A stretch of 64,000 nt of DNA, taken from contig PGXV01000001.1 of NCBI GenBank assembly GCA_002839315.1, positions 461,329-525,328 of the forward strand, given 5' to 3'. Positions 51,147 through 60,417 of the stretch are shown piece after piece. The position numbers and the translations under genes are program-made. Below the pieces are notes generated by a model. That model had not been told where the DNA came from. It ran no database searches and saw only the letters and a list, made by a program, of their open reading frames with translations. How positions within the stretch are numbered: position 1 is the stretch's first letter; each line of letters begins with the position of its first letter. The stretch is from Spirochaetae bacterium HGW-Spirochaetae-3. GTDB lineage: Bacteria; Spirochaetota; Spirochaetia; Treponematales; UBA12059.

Positions 51147-52775
51147 ATGGTTTCAATATTCGCGCGTCGACGAGAAAGGCTCGATCCGGTCTCGAACGTC
51201 CGAGCGAGGGACGCCTTCGGCGAATTTTCCAAGGCCTCGAATCTCCTTTCCTTGGCCGGGGATTTTGCTCGTATCCAATCCACGCTCGTAGAACAGGCCT
51301 GCGACATCAGCGCCTCCGACCTGGCGGCGCTCTACCTGTATACGGGGGACGATGATGAACCCGGCGCCGCGCTCAGGCTATCGTATCGCCGCGGGCCATG
51401 GCAGATTCCCTCTTCGCTAGCGCGCTCGTCCGAGACCATCGCGTTCATAGAGGAATGCGCGGAGGCGGCGATCCTTAACGAACGCCGCGACTGCGCGCTT
51501 TCCGGACTGCTCCTCGACCCCGCTATGCAATCCGGTATTGCCGTACCGGTATTCCTGCCCCGCTACCGCGCCGGCCTCCTCGTGCTCAACGCGCGTACGC
51601 CTCGCCATTACGATGGCCGCAGGCTGAATTTCCTGTCGTCATACGGATCGCTCGCGGCGGGCATGCTCCGGAGCGCCAAGCTGTACAAGGAGCTCAAGGA
51701 GCGCGCCGCGGAGATAGAAGCGCTGGAGCGATACCAGGAAAGCGTGTTCAGTTCGATGACGAACCTCCTGGTCACGTCGGAGCGCGACGGAACGATCCGT
51801 TTCTATAACGACGAAGCCGCGGACGTGTTCGGCCTGGACGCGTCCTCCATCGGCAAGCCGATAACGAAGGTACTCGCCGAGCGCCTTGACGGCGGCGTCA
51901 TCAAGGCCGTGGACAAGAGCCTCCGCGAGGGCAGCACGCTACTCGGCATAGAGGGCATAGCGAAGGGCGAACGCGGCGACATCGACTTCTCGCTCAACAT
52001 GTCCCCGGTCCGGGGGCGACGGTCCGATAGGCACGACGGCCTTATCCTGACGTTCACCGACCAGACGCGGGAGAGGGAGCTGAAGGACCAGGTGGACGTC
52101 GTCGTCGAGGAGAGGCGCGCGATAAAGGACATGTTCAGCCGATACCTGTCGGTAGACGTCGTGCAGCACCTGATGGACTCTCCCGACCTGGTGAAGCTGG
52201 GCGGCTCGGGCAAGCGGGCAACGGTGTTCTTCGCGGATATCAGGGGCTATACCTCGTTCTCGGAAGGCAAGACGCCCGAGTACATAATCGGCGTCCTCAA
52301 CGACTACTTCTCGGAAGCCGTCGAGATAGTCCTCGATTACAAGGGCTTCATCGACAAGTTCATAGGCGACTGCATCATGGCGGCGTGGGGCGTCCCGATG
52401 ACGAGCGAAGAGGAGGACGCGCGGAACGCGGTGTCCTGCGCGCTCGACATACAGAGGCTGATTCAGAACCCCAAGCGCGGGTTCTTCCACGGAGAGGCCG
52501 AGCACCTGCGCGTGGGCATAGGCGTCCATACCGGATACCTGGTCGCGGGCAACCTGGGATCGTCCCGGAGGATGAACTATTCCGTCATCGGCGACACGGT
52601 CAACATCGCGGCCAGGCTGGAAGGCGTAGCGAAGGCCGGAGAGGTGATCATCACCGAATCCACCAAGGAACTGCTCGGGCCCTCGTTCAGGCTGGAAGCC
52701 CGCGAGCCGGTCAAGGTCAAGGGCAAGGCGGAAGCGATCCGCATCTATAGCGCTCTCGAGAAAACAAACAAGTAA
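51147..52775 (+). CDS. GAF-PAS adenylate/guanylate cyclase (class III)
   Basis: A 542-residue cytoplasmic cyclase: GAF-like residues about 20-180 (ISASDLAALYLY, IAVPVFLPRYRAGLLVLNAR), PAS about 200-330 (MTNLLVTSERDGTIRFYNDEAADVFGLDASS), then the cyclase domain. Metal Asp are in VFFADIRGYTSFSE and FIGDCIMAAWG; Lys in FIDKFIGD and SVIGDTVNIAARLEG (Asp-Asn/Arg) complete the catalytic set, so it appears active and could make cAMP. SD GGAGGTTCAGCG. It is followed by the HEAT protein and a second cyclase-like protein in one operon. Confidence 0.92.
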   Translation: MVSIFARRRERLDPVSNVRARDAFGEFSKASNLLSLAGDFARIQSTLVEQACDISASDLAALYLYTGDDDEPGAALRLSYRRGPWQIPSSLARSSETIAFIEECAEAAILNERRDCALSGLLLDPAMQSGIAVPVFLPRYRAGLLVLNARTPRHYDGRRLNFLSSYGSLAAGMLRSAKLYKELKERAAEIEALERYQESVFSSMTNLLVTSERDGTIRFYNDEAADVFGLDASSIGKPITKVLAERLDGGVIKAVDKSLREGSTLLGIEGIAKGERGDIDFSLNMSPVRGRRSDRHDGLILTFTDQTRERELKDQVDVVVEERRAIKDMFSRYLSVDVVQHLMDSPDLVKLGGSGKRATVFFADIRGYTSFSEGKTPEYIIGVLNDYFSEAVEIVLDYKGFIDKFIGDCIMAAWGVPMTSEEEDARNAVSCALDIQRLIQNPKRGFFHGEAEHLRVGIGVHTGYLVAGNLGSSRRMNYSVIGDTVNIAARLEGVAKAGEVIITESTKELLGPSFRLEAREPVKVKGKAEAIRIYSALEKTNK

Positions 52776-52790
52776 CGGGGGGAATACTAA

Positions 52791-55376
52791 ATGAACCAAT
52801 TCCTGGAATCTCTCTCGCCATCTACGATAAGGCTGTCCGCGGCGATCGCGACGGCTATAGTCGCAGTCATCGCGCTCGCTTTGGTCGAGTTGCGTTTCCG
52901 CCGCGCGGTGCGGGAGGCGGCGGTACGGCCTGAAGCGCGCCGGTCCGCGATCGGCCCCTTGACCCTGGCCGCCAGGGAGCGCCATATCGTAAAAAGAAGC
53001 GAGCGCGGCTTCATCGGCGCGACCGGACCGTTCCCCGAGCTGCTAACCACGCTCGGCTATCCGGCGCGATGGCTCGAGACCCTGCGCGATTCCGGTTCCC
53101 GGTCGGCCGCCGCGAGGCTCCTGCGGTTTGCGCCCGACCTCGGCCTGTTCGACTGCTTCGATTCGGCGCTACGCCACGCAGGCGTTCGTAAGGTCCTGCT
53201 CGCGTGGATGAGCGCGCAAGGCGACGGGTTTACCCTGCGCAGGATAGCGCTTTCCGGGCCCGGACGGGAATTCGACGGCGCTGCGGCCAAGGCCATACTG
53301 GCCGACAGGATGGACGAGGTCAGGGAATTACTGGGGGATCCGGAGTGGGCGGCCCGCGCGATGGCCGTCAGGATACTCGCCCTCGACGACAACGAGCGAT
53401 CAAAGAAGGGCATGGCCGACAGCCTCGCCGATCCGCACCCGCTGGTCCGCCGGATAGCGTTGCAGGCTCCCCTCGCCGGCGAGCGCCTGGCGTTCTACGC
53501 GGAGGCGTACAGACTGTTCACGATAGACCCGGCTCTCGAGGTACGGAAGGCTGCCAAGGCCAGGATCATGGCCGAATTCCCCGATCTGTACGCGCCTGAT
53601 ATGGACGCGCTCGGTACCGAGGAGATAATCCACGTCCTCGAGCTGCTCGACCCGACCAGCGGCCGCGACGAGGAAATCGCCTTCAGGTTCCTTGAGACGG
53701 GCGATCCCGAGCAGAAGCTGGCCTCGGCGGAATACCTCGAGGCGAGGGGCTCGCTCGGGCCTCTGCTCGAAGAGGCTAATCCAGGCGACGCCGAGGATTT
53801 CGAGAGGCGCATCCGACTGCTCGCGACGGCGGCGTCGTTCCAGGTCTTCGGGTTCCTGTCCGTCGTAGACACGATGGACAAGGACGGCGCCTTCATGGCT
53901 GCCGCGAGGATACTGGCGGGCGGCGGCGATCGCCGGCTCATAGCCCGCATGGCCGCGCGCTGGTTCGATCGCATGGGCGAGGGCCCCTACCCTAACGAGA
54001 GGATAGCCATCTACCGGGCCGTGCTTTCCGCGATAAAGGCCCGCGGCGACGCGGAAGCCTGCAAGTGCCTGTCCTCCGAGCTCTCGGCCCGCCGCGCCGA
54101 CCGCGATCTGGCCGCCGCCCTCCTCGACTCGACCGACGGTTCCATGGACGCCTGCGTATTCTCGATCCTGACCGAGCTCTTCGTCGATCCCGATTTCCCT
54201 CTTCGAGACGAGCTACGCGAGGCCCTCATCAAGCAACCGCCCGAATTCATCGTGCCCTTCGCCCTATCGTTCCTGCGCGCCGATCGCGCGGACACGCCGC
54301 GCGTACTGCGCCGCGACGCGCTGATACTCGCGGGCCAGCTGAAACTTACCTGGGCGCTCCAGCGCACCATGGAGACGCTACCGACCCTGGACGCCTACGA
54401 GATAGGATCGCTGGCGCCGATCGTCGTCGACGCCGACTCCAAGGCCTTCAAGCGCAAGGCGCGCTATATCCTGGACGGCGTCGACGCTCCGTCGCGCGCC
54501 GCCATCCTTGCCGCCCTGCCGGCGACGGGCGACAAGTCGTTCATGAGCGACGTGAAGGCCGCGCTCCGCGACGCCGACCCGGACGTACGGACCGCCGGAG
54601 TGCGCGCGCTCGCCTCGTTCCAGGAGGATAAGGCCCTGACTCAGGGCGGATTAGACCTCCTGCGCGATCCCGTGGAGCGGGTCAGGGTAGCCGCGGCCTC
54701 CGCGCTCGCGGAGACGAGCGGCGGGTCCGTCGTCAAGAGGCTGGCGGACGTGCTGGCCGACGACAACGAGGTCGACGACGTCAAGGCCTCGGTCATCAAG
54801 GGCCTCGGGCGCGCATCCGACGCGGCCAGCCTCGACCTGCTCGTAGACGAGCTCGGCGTTCGCGAGGAATGGTATGCCGAGCTCGCCGCGGCGCTGACGC
54901 AACGCTCGTCGCGCAAGGATCTGGCAAGGATCCTGGAGCGCTTCAAGGACGCGACCGGAGAACTGAAGACGCGCATCACCGAAAGCGTCCGCGCGATGGG
55001 GAAACGCGGCGAGGACGCGCTCGTAGAACTGCTCGGCGAGGAGGTGGTCTCGTTCAAGCCCTTCATTGTCGAGGCGTTGGAGTCGCTCGGATACGTGGAG
55101 TCGAGGATACGCGAACTGAAGCACCGGGACCCCGCGGTCAGGCGCCTGTCGGCGACGGCGCTTTCTCTCGTGGGCAGTCGCGCCGCCTATCGCGGGATCG
55201 TTCTCGCCGCGCGCGATCCCGACCAGGACGTGCGCGTCGCGGTGACGCGCGCCCTTGAGCGCCTGGCGGGGCCAGAAGGCGAAGCAATGCTCGGCGAACT
55301 GAAGAACGACCCGGACCCGCGTGTACGAAAATACGTGCTATGGGCCATGGAACGCGTCAAGGCAAAGGCGCTATAA
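52791..55376 (+). CDS. Membrane-anchored HEAT-repeat protein
   Basis: An 861-residue protein. One TM segment about residues 15-35 (AIATAIVAVIALALVELRF), then a cytoplasmic helical solenoid: repeated units such as DSLADPHPLVRRIALQAPL, ALRDADPDVRTAGVRALASF, DPVERVRVAAASALAETS, ADVLADDNEVDDVKASVIKGLG and AARDPDQDVRVAVTRALERL are HEAT/PBS-lyase-like repeats. It lies 15 bases after the first cyclase and 34 bases before the second, suggesting a scaffold for the cyclase proteins. SD GGGGGGAATACTAA. No enzymatic motif. Confidence 0.85.
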   Translation: MNQFLESLSPSTIRLSAAIATAIVAVIALALVELRFRRAVREAAVRPEARRSAIGPLTLAARERHIVKRSERGFIGATGPFPELLTTLGYPARWLETLRDSGSRSAAARLLRFAPDLGLFDCFDSALRHAGVRKVLLAWMSAQGDGFTLRRIALSGPGREFDGAAAKAILADRMDEVRELLGDPEWAARAMAVRILALDDNERSKKGMADSLADPHPLVRRIALQAPLAGERLAFYAEAYRLFTIDPALEVRKAAKARIMAEFPDLYAPDMDALGTEEIIHVLELLDPTSGRDEEIAFRFLETGDPEQKLASAEYLEARGSLGPLLEEANPGDAEDFERRIRLLATAASFQVFGFLSVVDTMDKDGAFMAAARILAGGGDRRLIARMAARWFDRMGEGPYPNERIAIYRAVLSAIKARGDAEACKCLSSELSARRADRDLAAALLDSTDGSMDACVFSILTELFVDPDFPLRDELREALIKQPPEFIVPFALSFLRADRADTPRVLRRDALILAGQLKLTWALQRTMETLPTLDAYEIGSLAPIVVDADSKAFKRKARYILDGVDAPSRAAILAALPATGDKSFMSDVKAALRDADPDVRTAGVRALASFQEDKALTQGGLDLLRDPVERVRVAAASALAETSGGSVVKRLADVLADDNEVDDVKASVIKGLGRASDAASLDLLVDELGVREEWYAELAAALTQRSSRKDLARILERFKDATGELKTRITESVRAMGKRGEDALVELLGEEVVSFKPFIVEALESLGYVESRIRELKHRDPAVRRLSATALSLVGSRAAYRGIVLAARDPDQDVRVAVTRALERLAGPEGEAMLGELKNDPDPRVRKYVLWAMERVKAKAL

Positions 55377-55410
55377 TAAAGGGAGCAAAAACCACCAGGA
55401 TGATACAACC

Positions 55411-56868
55411 GTGAATGACATCAAGGAATTCGGCCCGACGAGCTCTCTGTACGAACTGCTGTCGCACCTGATGGACAAGATAATCTCGGGGGAACTCGCT
55501 ACTTTCGAGTCGCTGAAGCGCTACGCTGACGTGCTACCCAAGGGGCAGCGGGCGGACGCTATATTCAGGCGCGCCTTCTTCCTGCAGCGCAGGCTATACT
55601 GGGGCTTCTTCAAGGACGTGTCGCCGGAATCGTTCCCGAACGTATGGTCCCAGGTGGTGATACCCGATCGCGACTACCCGTTCGCGGGCGACCTGAAGCG
55701 ATTCATGTCCATCCCCGACGTCTACCTCTGCATGATAGACATCCACGGCTATACGAAGTATTGCCACGACAAGCGGCACAACATGTCTATGCTCGACCTT
55801 CTTGACAAGATGCTTCAGGTCGACGTGCCGCGGATAGCCGCGGAATCCGGCGTCATATCCAAGCGGGCGCACGGCGACGAGGTGCTATTGCTCGGAGCGA
55901 GCGCGACGTCGGTGCTCGACGCGGTACTCCGGATAGTCGAGTACTTGTCGAAGCGCCGACGCATAGCCGAGGGCCCCGCGGGAAAGCCCGGCGCCGGATT
56001 CGTGCTACCGAAGTTCTTCATCTCGGCGGGGATCGCCGGAGGCCAGACCTATACGAGCCTCGTCATCACGAGGGACGGCGACATATCGGGGGACCTCGTC
56101 AACACCGCGGCCCGCCTGCAGGCCAGGGCGAACCGCATAGCGCCCGAAAGCAATAAGATCCTCCTGACGAACCACGTATACCAGAAGCTCAAGGGCGCCG
56201 GCGTATCGATCCGCGAGGTCGACGGCATCAACAAGGTGGACTTCTTCAATACGGGTCCAATAGAATTCAAGGGCGTCAAGCTGATCGTCTACGACACCGT
56301 CTTCCTGGAGACCGAGGCTTATCGGCTATCGTATCGCGACGAGATGGAGAACCTGTACGAGGCGATAGACAAGGAGATGTGGAAATCGCGGATATTCGAG
56401 GTTTCCATGACGCTCGCCGCGCGGCTCGTCGCGAACCTCCCCGGCGAGGGAAAGGGAAGCGTCGGGAAGCGCGCCCTGGACGCCTCGGTCAAGATGGCGA
56501 CGGAGAGCTTCGCCGTGGAACGATACGAGAAGGCGATCGATACATTCGGGAAGCTCGTCGACGCCCTCTCGTCCGTCCCGGGGATCGACGGCCTGGCGAT
56601 GGAATACCTGGGGGCGATCCACGAGAATTACGCGGCGATAGTAGAATCCTTCACGGCTAACCTCGATCGCGACATCGACGAGCACCTGGACACGCTCTAC
56701 GGGCAGAAGGAGCTGGAACGCTTCAGGCTATTACGGCAGCATCATTCGATGTACGGCGAGCTACGGGAGAGCGCCCGCCTCAAGGCGCGGGGACGGAAGT
56801 CCGTCTGGTACCGCGAGGCGGACAGGATAGCGGGAGAGCTCGGCGTCCGTATCCTGTCGCGCAAGTAG
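55411..56868 (+). CDS. Divergent cyclase-domain protein
   Basis: A 485-residue protein with a degenerate class III cyclase domain. YLCMIDIHGYTKYCHD retains the first metal Asp region and ISKRAHGDEVLLLG the second; DGDISGDLVNTAARLQARAN keeps the Asn-Arg helix, but the substrate-specifying Lys region is changed. It could be a low-activity or regulatory subunit. The C-terminal 180 residues are helical (KAIDTFGKLVDALSSV). The start is GTG 55411; the earlier frame runs over the HEAT gene end. Third gene of the cyclase/HEAT operon. Confidence 0.8.
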   Translation: MNDIKEFGPTSSLYELLSHLMDKIISGELATFESLKRYADVLPKGQRADAIFRRAFFLQRRLYWGFFKDVSPESFPNVWSQVVIPDRDYPFAGDLKRFMSIPDVYLCMIDIHGYTKYCHDKRHNMSMLDLLDKMLQVDVPRIAAESGVISKRAHGDEVLLLGASATSVLDAVLRIVEYLSKRRRIAEGPAGKPGAGFVLPKFFISAGIAGGQTYTSLVITRDGDISGDLVNTAARLQARANRIAPESNKILLTNHVYQKLKGAGVSIREVDGINKVDFFNTGPIEFKGVKLIVYDTVFLETEAYRLSYRDEMENLYEAIDKEMWKSRIFEVSMTLAARLVANLPGEGKGSVGKRALDASVKMATESFAVERYEKAIDTFGKLVDALSSVPGIDGLAMEYLGAIHENYAAIVESFTANLDRDIDEHLDTLYGQKELERFRLLRQHHSMYGELRESARLKARGRKSVWYREADRIAGELGVRILSRK

Positions 56869-56875
56869 GGCGGGC

Positions 56876-56903
56876 TTAACGAAGGCGGCCGTTCTGCTAT
56901 AGA
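56876..56903 (+). promoter_or_regulatory. rsmG promoter, leaderless type
   Basis: -35 TTAACG (56876-56881), 16-base spacer, -10 TATAGA (56898-56903), eight bases before a GTG start at 56912. The -35 lies right after the stop of the cyclase-like gene. Confidence 0.4.
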
Positions 56904-56911
56904 GTCTACCC

Positions 56912-57577
56912 GTGAACGAAACCATACTGACGCAGGGCCTCGCCGAGCTTGGCCTGACTGACGACGACGCGCGCGATCGCCTGGGCCGGTACGTCGCGGC
57001 CATCGAGTCCTGGAACCCGGCGTACGGCCTCGTAGGCGCATCGGGCGACGAGCTCATAGTCAAGCATATACTCGACAGCCTCGCCCCGATCGCTCTCCTG
57101 GACCGCCTGCTATCCGAGGCGGATCGCGAACGGGAGCGCGGTACGGGACCTTCACTGGTCGACCTGGGAACAGGGGCCGGGCTTCCCGGAATACCGCTGG
57201 CGATAGAGAGGCCCGGCATCGCCGTTACCCTCCTCGACCGAATGACGCGCCGTATACGATTCCTCGAGGCTATGCGCTCCGAACTGGCGCTCGTCAACGT
57301 CGACATCGTCGAGGAGCAGGTCGAGCGAGCGAAGGGGCGCTACGATATCGTGACGTTCCGCGCGTTCAGGCCGTTCGAGCGGAAGCTGTTCAAGCGCGTA
57401 TTCTCGGTCTGCTCGCCGGGCGGGTTCGTCGTCGCGTACAAGGGCAAGGCCGAGCGCGCCCGATCCGAGCTTGCGGAGATAGAGGGCCTGTACTCGAGCG
57501 TCGACATACTGCCGATCAAGGTACCCTTCCTGGACGACGAACGGTGCGCCGTCGTCATGAGGCCGGCCCGCCGCTAG
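56912..57577 (+). CDS. rsmG: 16S rRNA (guanine527-N7)-methyltransferase
   Basis: A 221-residue SAM-dependent methyltransferase (GidB/RsmG) modifying G527 of 16S rRNA. ESWNPAYGLVGASGDELIVKHILDSLAP, SLVDLGTGAGLPGIPLAI (SAM loop), VTLLDRMTRRIRFLEAM and VTFRAFRPFERKLF are family landmarks. GTG start without SD, immediately behind a -10 box. Usual length. Absence of gidA next to it is not unusual outside firmicutes. Confidence 0.93.
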   Translation: MNETILTQGLAELGLTDDDARDRLGRYVAAIESWNPAYGLVGASGDELIVKHILDSLAPIALLDRLLSEADRERERGTGPSLVDLGTGAGLPGIPLAIERPGIAVTLLDRMTRRIRFLEAMRSELALVNVDIVEEQVERAKGRYDIVTFRAFRPFERKLFKRVFSVCSPGGFVVAYKGKAERARSELAEIEGLYSSVDILPIKVPFLDDERCAVVMRPARR

Positions 57578-57584
57578 CCCCGCT

Positions 57585-58439
57585 CTAGCGAAGAACGAAC
57601 GTTCTGCCGTCCCGCACGAATACGGAGCGCGACAGGTACAGCGATAGCGCGTCGAGGAGCACCTTCCGCTCGACGTCCTTTCCCAGCCGTATCAGCTCCG
57701 CTATCGACGAGCCGTCAGACACCCGGATCACGTCCTGCGAGATTATCGGCCCTTGGTCCAGGTCCTCGTTGACGAAATGGGCCGTCGCTCCGATCATCTT
57801 GACGCCCTTGCGCCACGCCTGATGATACGGTTTCGCGCCCTTGAACGCGGGCAGGAAGCCGTGATGGATATTGATCACCCTGCCGGCCCAGCGGTCGGTG
57901 AACTCGGGGGACAGTACCTGCATGTAGCGGGCCAGCACGACGAGGTCTATCCCGCGCCGCGCCAGTATCGACTCGAGGTCCGCTTCGTACTCGGCCTTCC
58001 CCTTGGACGTGTCCACGGTCTCGAACGGCACGCCGAACTGAGCGGCCACGCCCGCCAGGTCCGGGTGGTTGGAGACTATAACCGGGAATTCGCAGTCTAG
58101 CTCTCCGTCTCGGTGCTTGATCAGAAGCTCGTACAGGCAGTGGCTCGTCTTCGAGACGAGGAGCGCGACCCGTTGCTTGCGAGCCTTAGGCTCGAGGCTC
58201 CATTCCATATTCTTCCTCGTCGCCAATAGGGAAAAAATGTTGGAGAAGGTCGTTTCGAACGACTCGTCGGCGTCGGGCTTCTCGAACAGCGCGTTCAGGA
58301 AGAAGGTATCTATATCGACGGCCGTATGCTGGCGGAGGTCGAGGATATTGGCTCCGGCCTCCGCCACGGCACCGGTGACGGTGGCTATCAGTCCCGAAGC
58401 GTCGGGACAGGAAACGTGCAGGTAATACTCGGTTGTCAT
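57585..58439 (-). CDS. purU: Formyltetrahydrofolate deformylase
   Basis: A 284-residue enzyme that releases formate from 10-formyl-THF. An N-terminal ACT domain (LHVSCPDASGLIATVTGAVAEAGANILD) and a formyltransferase fold with NIHHGFLPAFKGAKPYHQA (catalytic His), VARYMQVLSPEF and GATAHFVNEDLDQGPII (Asp). Typical PurU length and regulation by Met/Gly is expected from the ACT domain. ATG with no SD; a -10 box ends six bases upstream. It converges on rsmG. Confidence 0.93.
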   Translation of the reverse strand: MTTEYYLHVSCPDASGLIATVTGAVAEAGANILDLRQHTAVDIDTFFLNALFEKPDADESFETTFSNIFSLLATRKNMEWSLEPKARKQRVALLVSKTSHCLYELLIKHRDGELDCEFPVIVSNHPDLAGVAAQFGVPFETVDTSKGKAEYEADLESILARRGIDLVVLARYMQVLSPEFTDRWAGRVINIHHGFLPAFKGAKPYHQAWRKGVKMIGATAHFVNEDLDQGPIISQDVIRVSDGSSIAELIRLGKDVERKVLLDALSLYLSRSVFVRDGRTFVLR

Positions 58440-58445
58440 GCGGCG

Positions 58446-58475
58446 AGATTAGCTCGGAACGCTAACGGGAATCAA
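58446..58475 (-). promoter_or_regulatory. purU promoter, leaderless type
   Basis: -35 TTGATT (58470-58475), 18-base spacer, -10 TAATCT (58446-58451), minus strand; six bases before the start at 58439. Confidence 0.5.
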
Positions 58476-58511
58476 GTCGTTTCTGTTAAAAGTAACGGAT
58501 GTTATCGATAG

Positions 58512-59414
58512 TCAGTCGAGGTCGCCGGTCACCATGAAGACGCGCTCAAGCAACTGGTTCCCCCAGGAATCCTTGACTATCAGCTTGTACTTGCCGGGGA
58601 CGTCGAATCTATACGGAGGGAGCCCGAACGCGGCGGCCGCGGCGAGAGCGGCCTTCTCCTCGTGGATCTGCTGCAGCTTAAGGCTCTTGGGATCGACGCG
58701 GAAGAACAGGACCATGAAGGTACCGCTCTCGCCCGTCCCGTTCGTCAGCGTAAACGCGACGCTAGTGCCGGCGGCGGTCGGTATCTTGTCGGTGAACGCG
58801 GCCTTCCGGGCCGGTATCGAGAAACCGATATCGACTATCGCCGTTTCCGCCGGGGCGACGGGCTTTACGGATCGCGGCTTCTCCGTAGCCGGTTTCGGTT
58901 CCGCCGGCTTGGCCGCCGGTTTCGAGGCAGCGGGCGTACCGGCCGCGGTCGTCGCGTCGCTAGCGCTCAGGAACGTCCTTGCGGCGATCAGCCGCGGAGT
59001 CCAGTAGCGATCGGTCATCGGCGAGACGATGACGCCGGTACGGGGACCGTCGGAGACGGCATGGATGACGGTACCGTCGCCGACCACGATGGAGACATGG
59101 CTGGGAGCGCCGCCTACCGTATCGTAGACGAATACGTCGCCCGGTCTCGCGGCTCTCCAATCTATCGGTGATCCGGCGGAATAGAACCCCCTGGCGCTCC
59201 GGGGAAGTTCGAGGCCGAAGGCTTCGCGGTATACGTAGCGTACGAAACCGGAGCAATCGAAGGCCTTGGGAGATTCTGAGCCATACACGTAGGGCACGCC
59301 GCGGTACTTGAAGGCGATCTCCAGGAGCTTCTTCCTGGCCGCCTCGTCGGACGGCTGGCCGAACGCCGCGGCCGCCGCGAGGGCGACGGCGATCGCGAGT
59401 GCTATCTTCCTCAT
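58512..59414 (-). CDS. Secreted NlpC/P60 cell-wall hydrolase
   Basis: A 300-residue exported protein: signal peptide ending near AAAAAFGQ, then NlpC/P60 with catalytic Cys in FDCSGFVRYVYR, His in SHVSIVVGDGTVIH and the third residue shortly after. It probably cleaves gamma-D-Glu/DAP peptide links in peptidoglycan. A Pro/Lys/Ala linker (about residues 155-185) leads to a C-terminal beta-rich domain (ISTIVDIGFSIPARKAAFTD, LFFRVDPKSLKLQQIHEE). SD GGAGGATGG. Alternative roles: lytic enzyme or scaffold. Confidence 0.85.
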   Translation of the reverse strand: MRKIALAIAVALAAAAAFGQPSDEAARKKLLEIAFKYRGVPYVYGSESPKAFDCSGFVRYVYREAFGLELPRSARGFYSAGSPIDWRAARPGDVFVYDTVGGAPSHVSIVVGDGTVIHAVSDGPRTGVIVSPMTDRYWTPRLIAARTFLSASDATTAAGTPAASKPAAKPAEPKPATEKPRSVKPVAPAETAIVDIGFSIPARKAAFTDKIPTAAGTSVAFTLTNGTGESGTFMVLFFRVDPKSLKLQQIHEEKAALAAAAAFGLPPYRFDVPGKYKLIVKDSWGNQLLERVFMVTGDLD

Positions 59415-59453
59415 GTACGAACCATCCTCCCTACGGATTGCGGCGCTACGACG

Positions 59454-60416
59454 TCAAGGATCTACGATCGCCGTAGCGGATGGAACCTTTTCGGCCCTAG
59501 TCGCCGACGCCGGGAACGACGTGTCCATTTCTTCATATGATATCACGAAATTCCCGATCGCCTCGTATAGCCCCTCTTTCCCGGGGCCGGCCGCCTTGAT
59601 GCTTCCATAGAGGCCGAGCATATACGAAAGAACCGCCTTTCGGCCTTCCTCGGGAATATCGCCGTCGTTGACGAACAGCGCGGAAAGGAACGCCTCGGCC
59701 TCCGCCTCGTCGTAGGAAGGCAGGATGACCGACAGCATGGCGAGCGCCGTCGGAATGCAGTTAACGCTATGCTGCCTGACGTACAGGATCGACTCAGTGA
59801 TGGCGATCGCCCTCGACCTGACCGAGGCCAGCTCCGCGCCGAATTCCACGAGCGCTCCGCGGGCGCGCAGTAAATCCTCCAGCCGCTTGTACGTATAGCA
59901 CACGACGAGAACGTGCAGGCTCGGCACGCAGAACAGGTGAGGATCGACGGCGTATATGAACGCGAGGCGAGGGCTGGGAGCCTTCGGCGGTCGCCGCGTC
60001 GTCGACAGGCACCGACTGTAGACGGACGCCGCATCGGCATAGCATCGCCCGAGGTCCGCGATGAACAGGGCGACGTCGGTATCGAACGACGGCCCGATCC
60101 TGCGCCGCAGATAGCTCAGCGCGGATATCCACAATTGAACGAAGGTCAGGTAGACGCCGACGGCCTCGTAGCGGACCGGTATGGTCGCGTCCAGCGGATG
60201 CTCGACGTTGCGGACCGCGGGCACGTTCTCCGCGCGCAGGGACAGCTTCTGGCCGTATATGAACTGGTCGAAGAAGAACCGCTTGAATACGGTCGCTACG
60301 AAGGAACGGACGGTCTTCCGTAGCGCCTTATTCGTGATAACGGCGAATGCGAGCGAAGCCGTGCCCCCGCGGAGCACGGCTTCCCCTTCAGGAGTCTCGG
60401 TAACGGGTTCCCTCAT
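59454..60416 (-). CDS. Protein of unknown function with PSLH motif
   Basis: A 320-residue protein beginning one base after the glnS stop. FCVPSLHVLVVCYTYKRLED and then ITESILYVRQHSVNCIPTAL recall the PSxH...SxxxxxxH arrangement of PAP2/AUR1-type lipid phosphatases and inositol-phosphorylceramide synthases, but the surrounding helices are not clearly transmembrane. A hydrophobic segment near 86-100 (VYLTFVQLWISALSYL) could attach it to the membrane. No closer family seen. Coupled to glnS translation. Function not assigned. Confidence 0.55.
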   Translation of the reverse strand: MREPVTETPEGEAVLRGGTASLAFAVITNKALRKTVRSFVATVFKRFFFDQFIYGQKLSLRAENVPAVRNVEHPLDATIPVRYEAVGVYLTFVQLWISALSYLRRRIGPSFDTDVALFIADLGRCYADAASVYSRCLSTTRRPPKAPSPRLAFIYAVDPHLFCVPSLHVLVVCYTYKRLEDLLRARGALVEFGAELASVRSRAIAITESILYVRQHSVNCIPTALAMLSVILPSYDEAEAEAFLSALFVNDGDIPEEGRKAVLSYMLGLYGSIKAAGPGKEGLYEAIGNFVISYEEMDTSFPASATRAEKVPSATAIVDP

Positions 60417-60417
60417 C

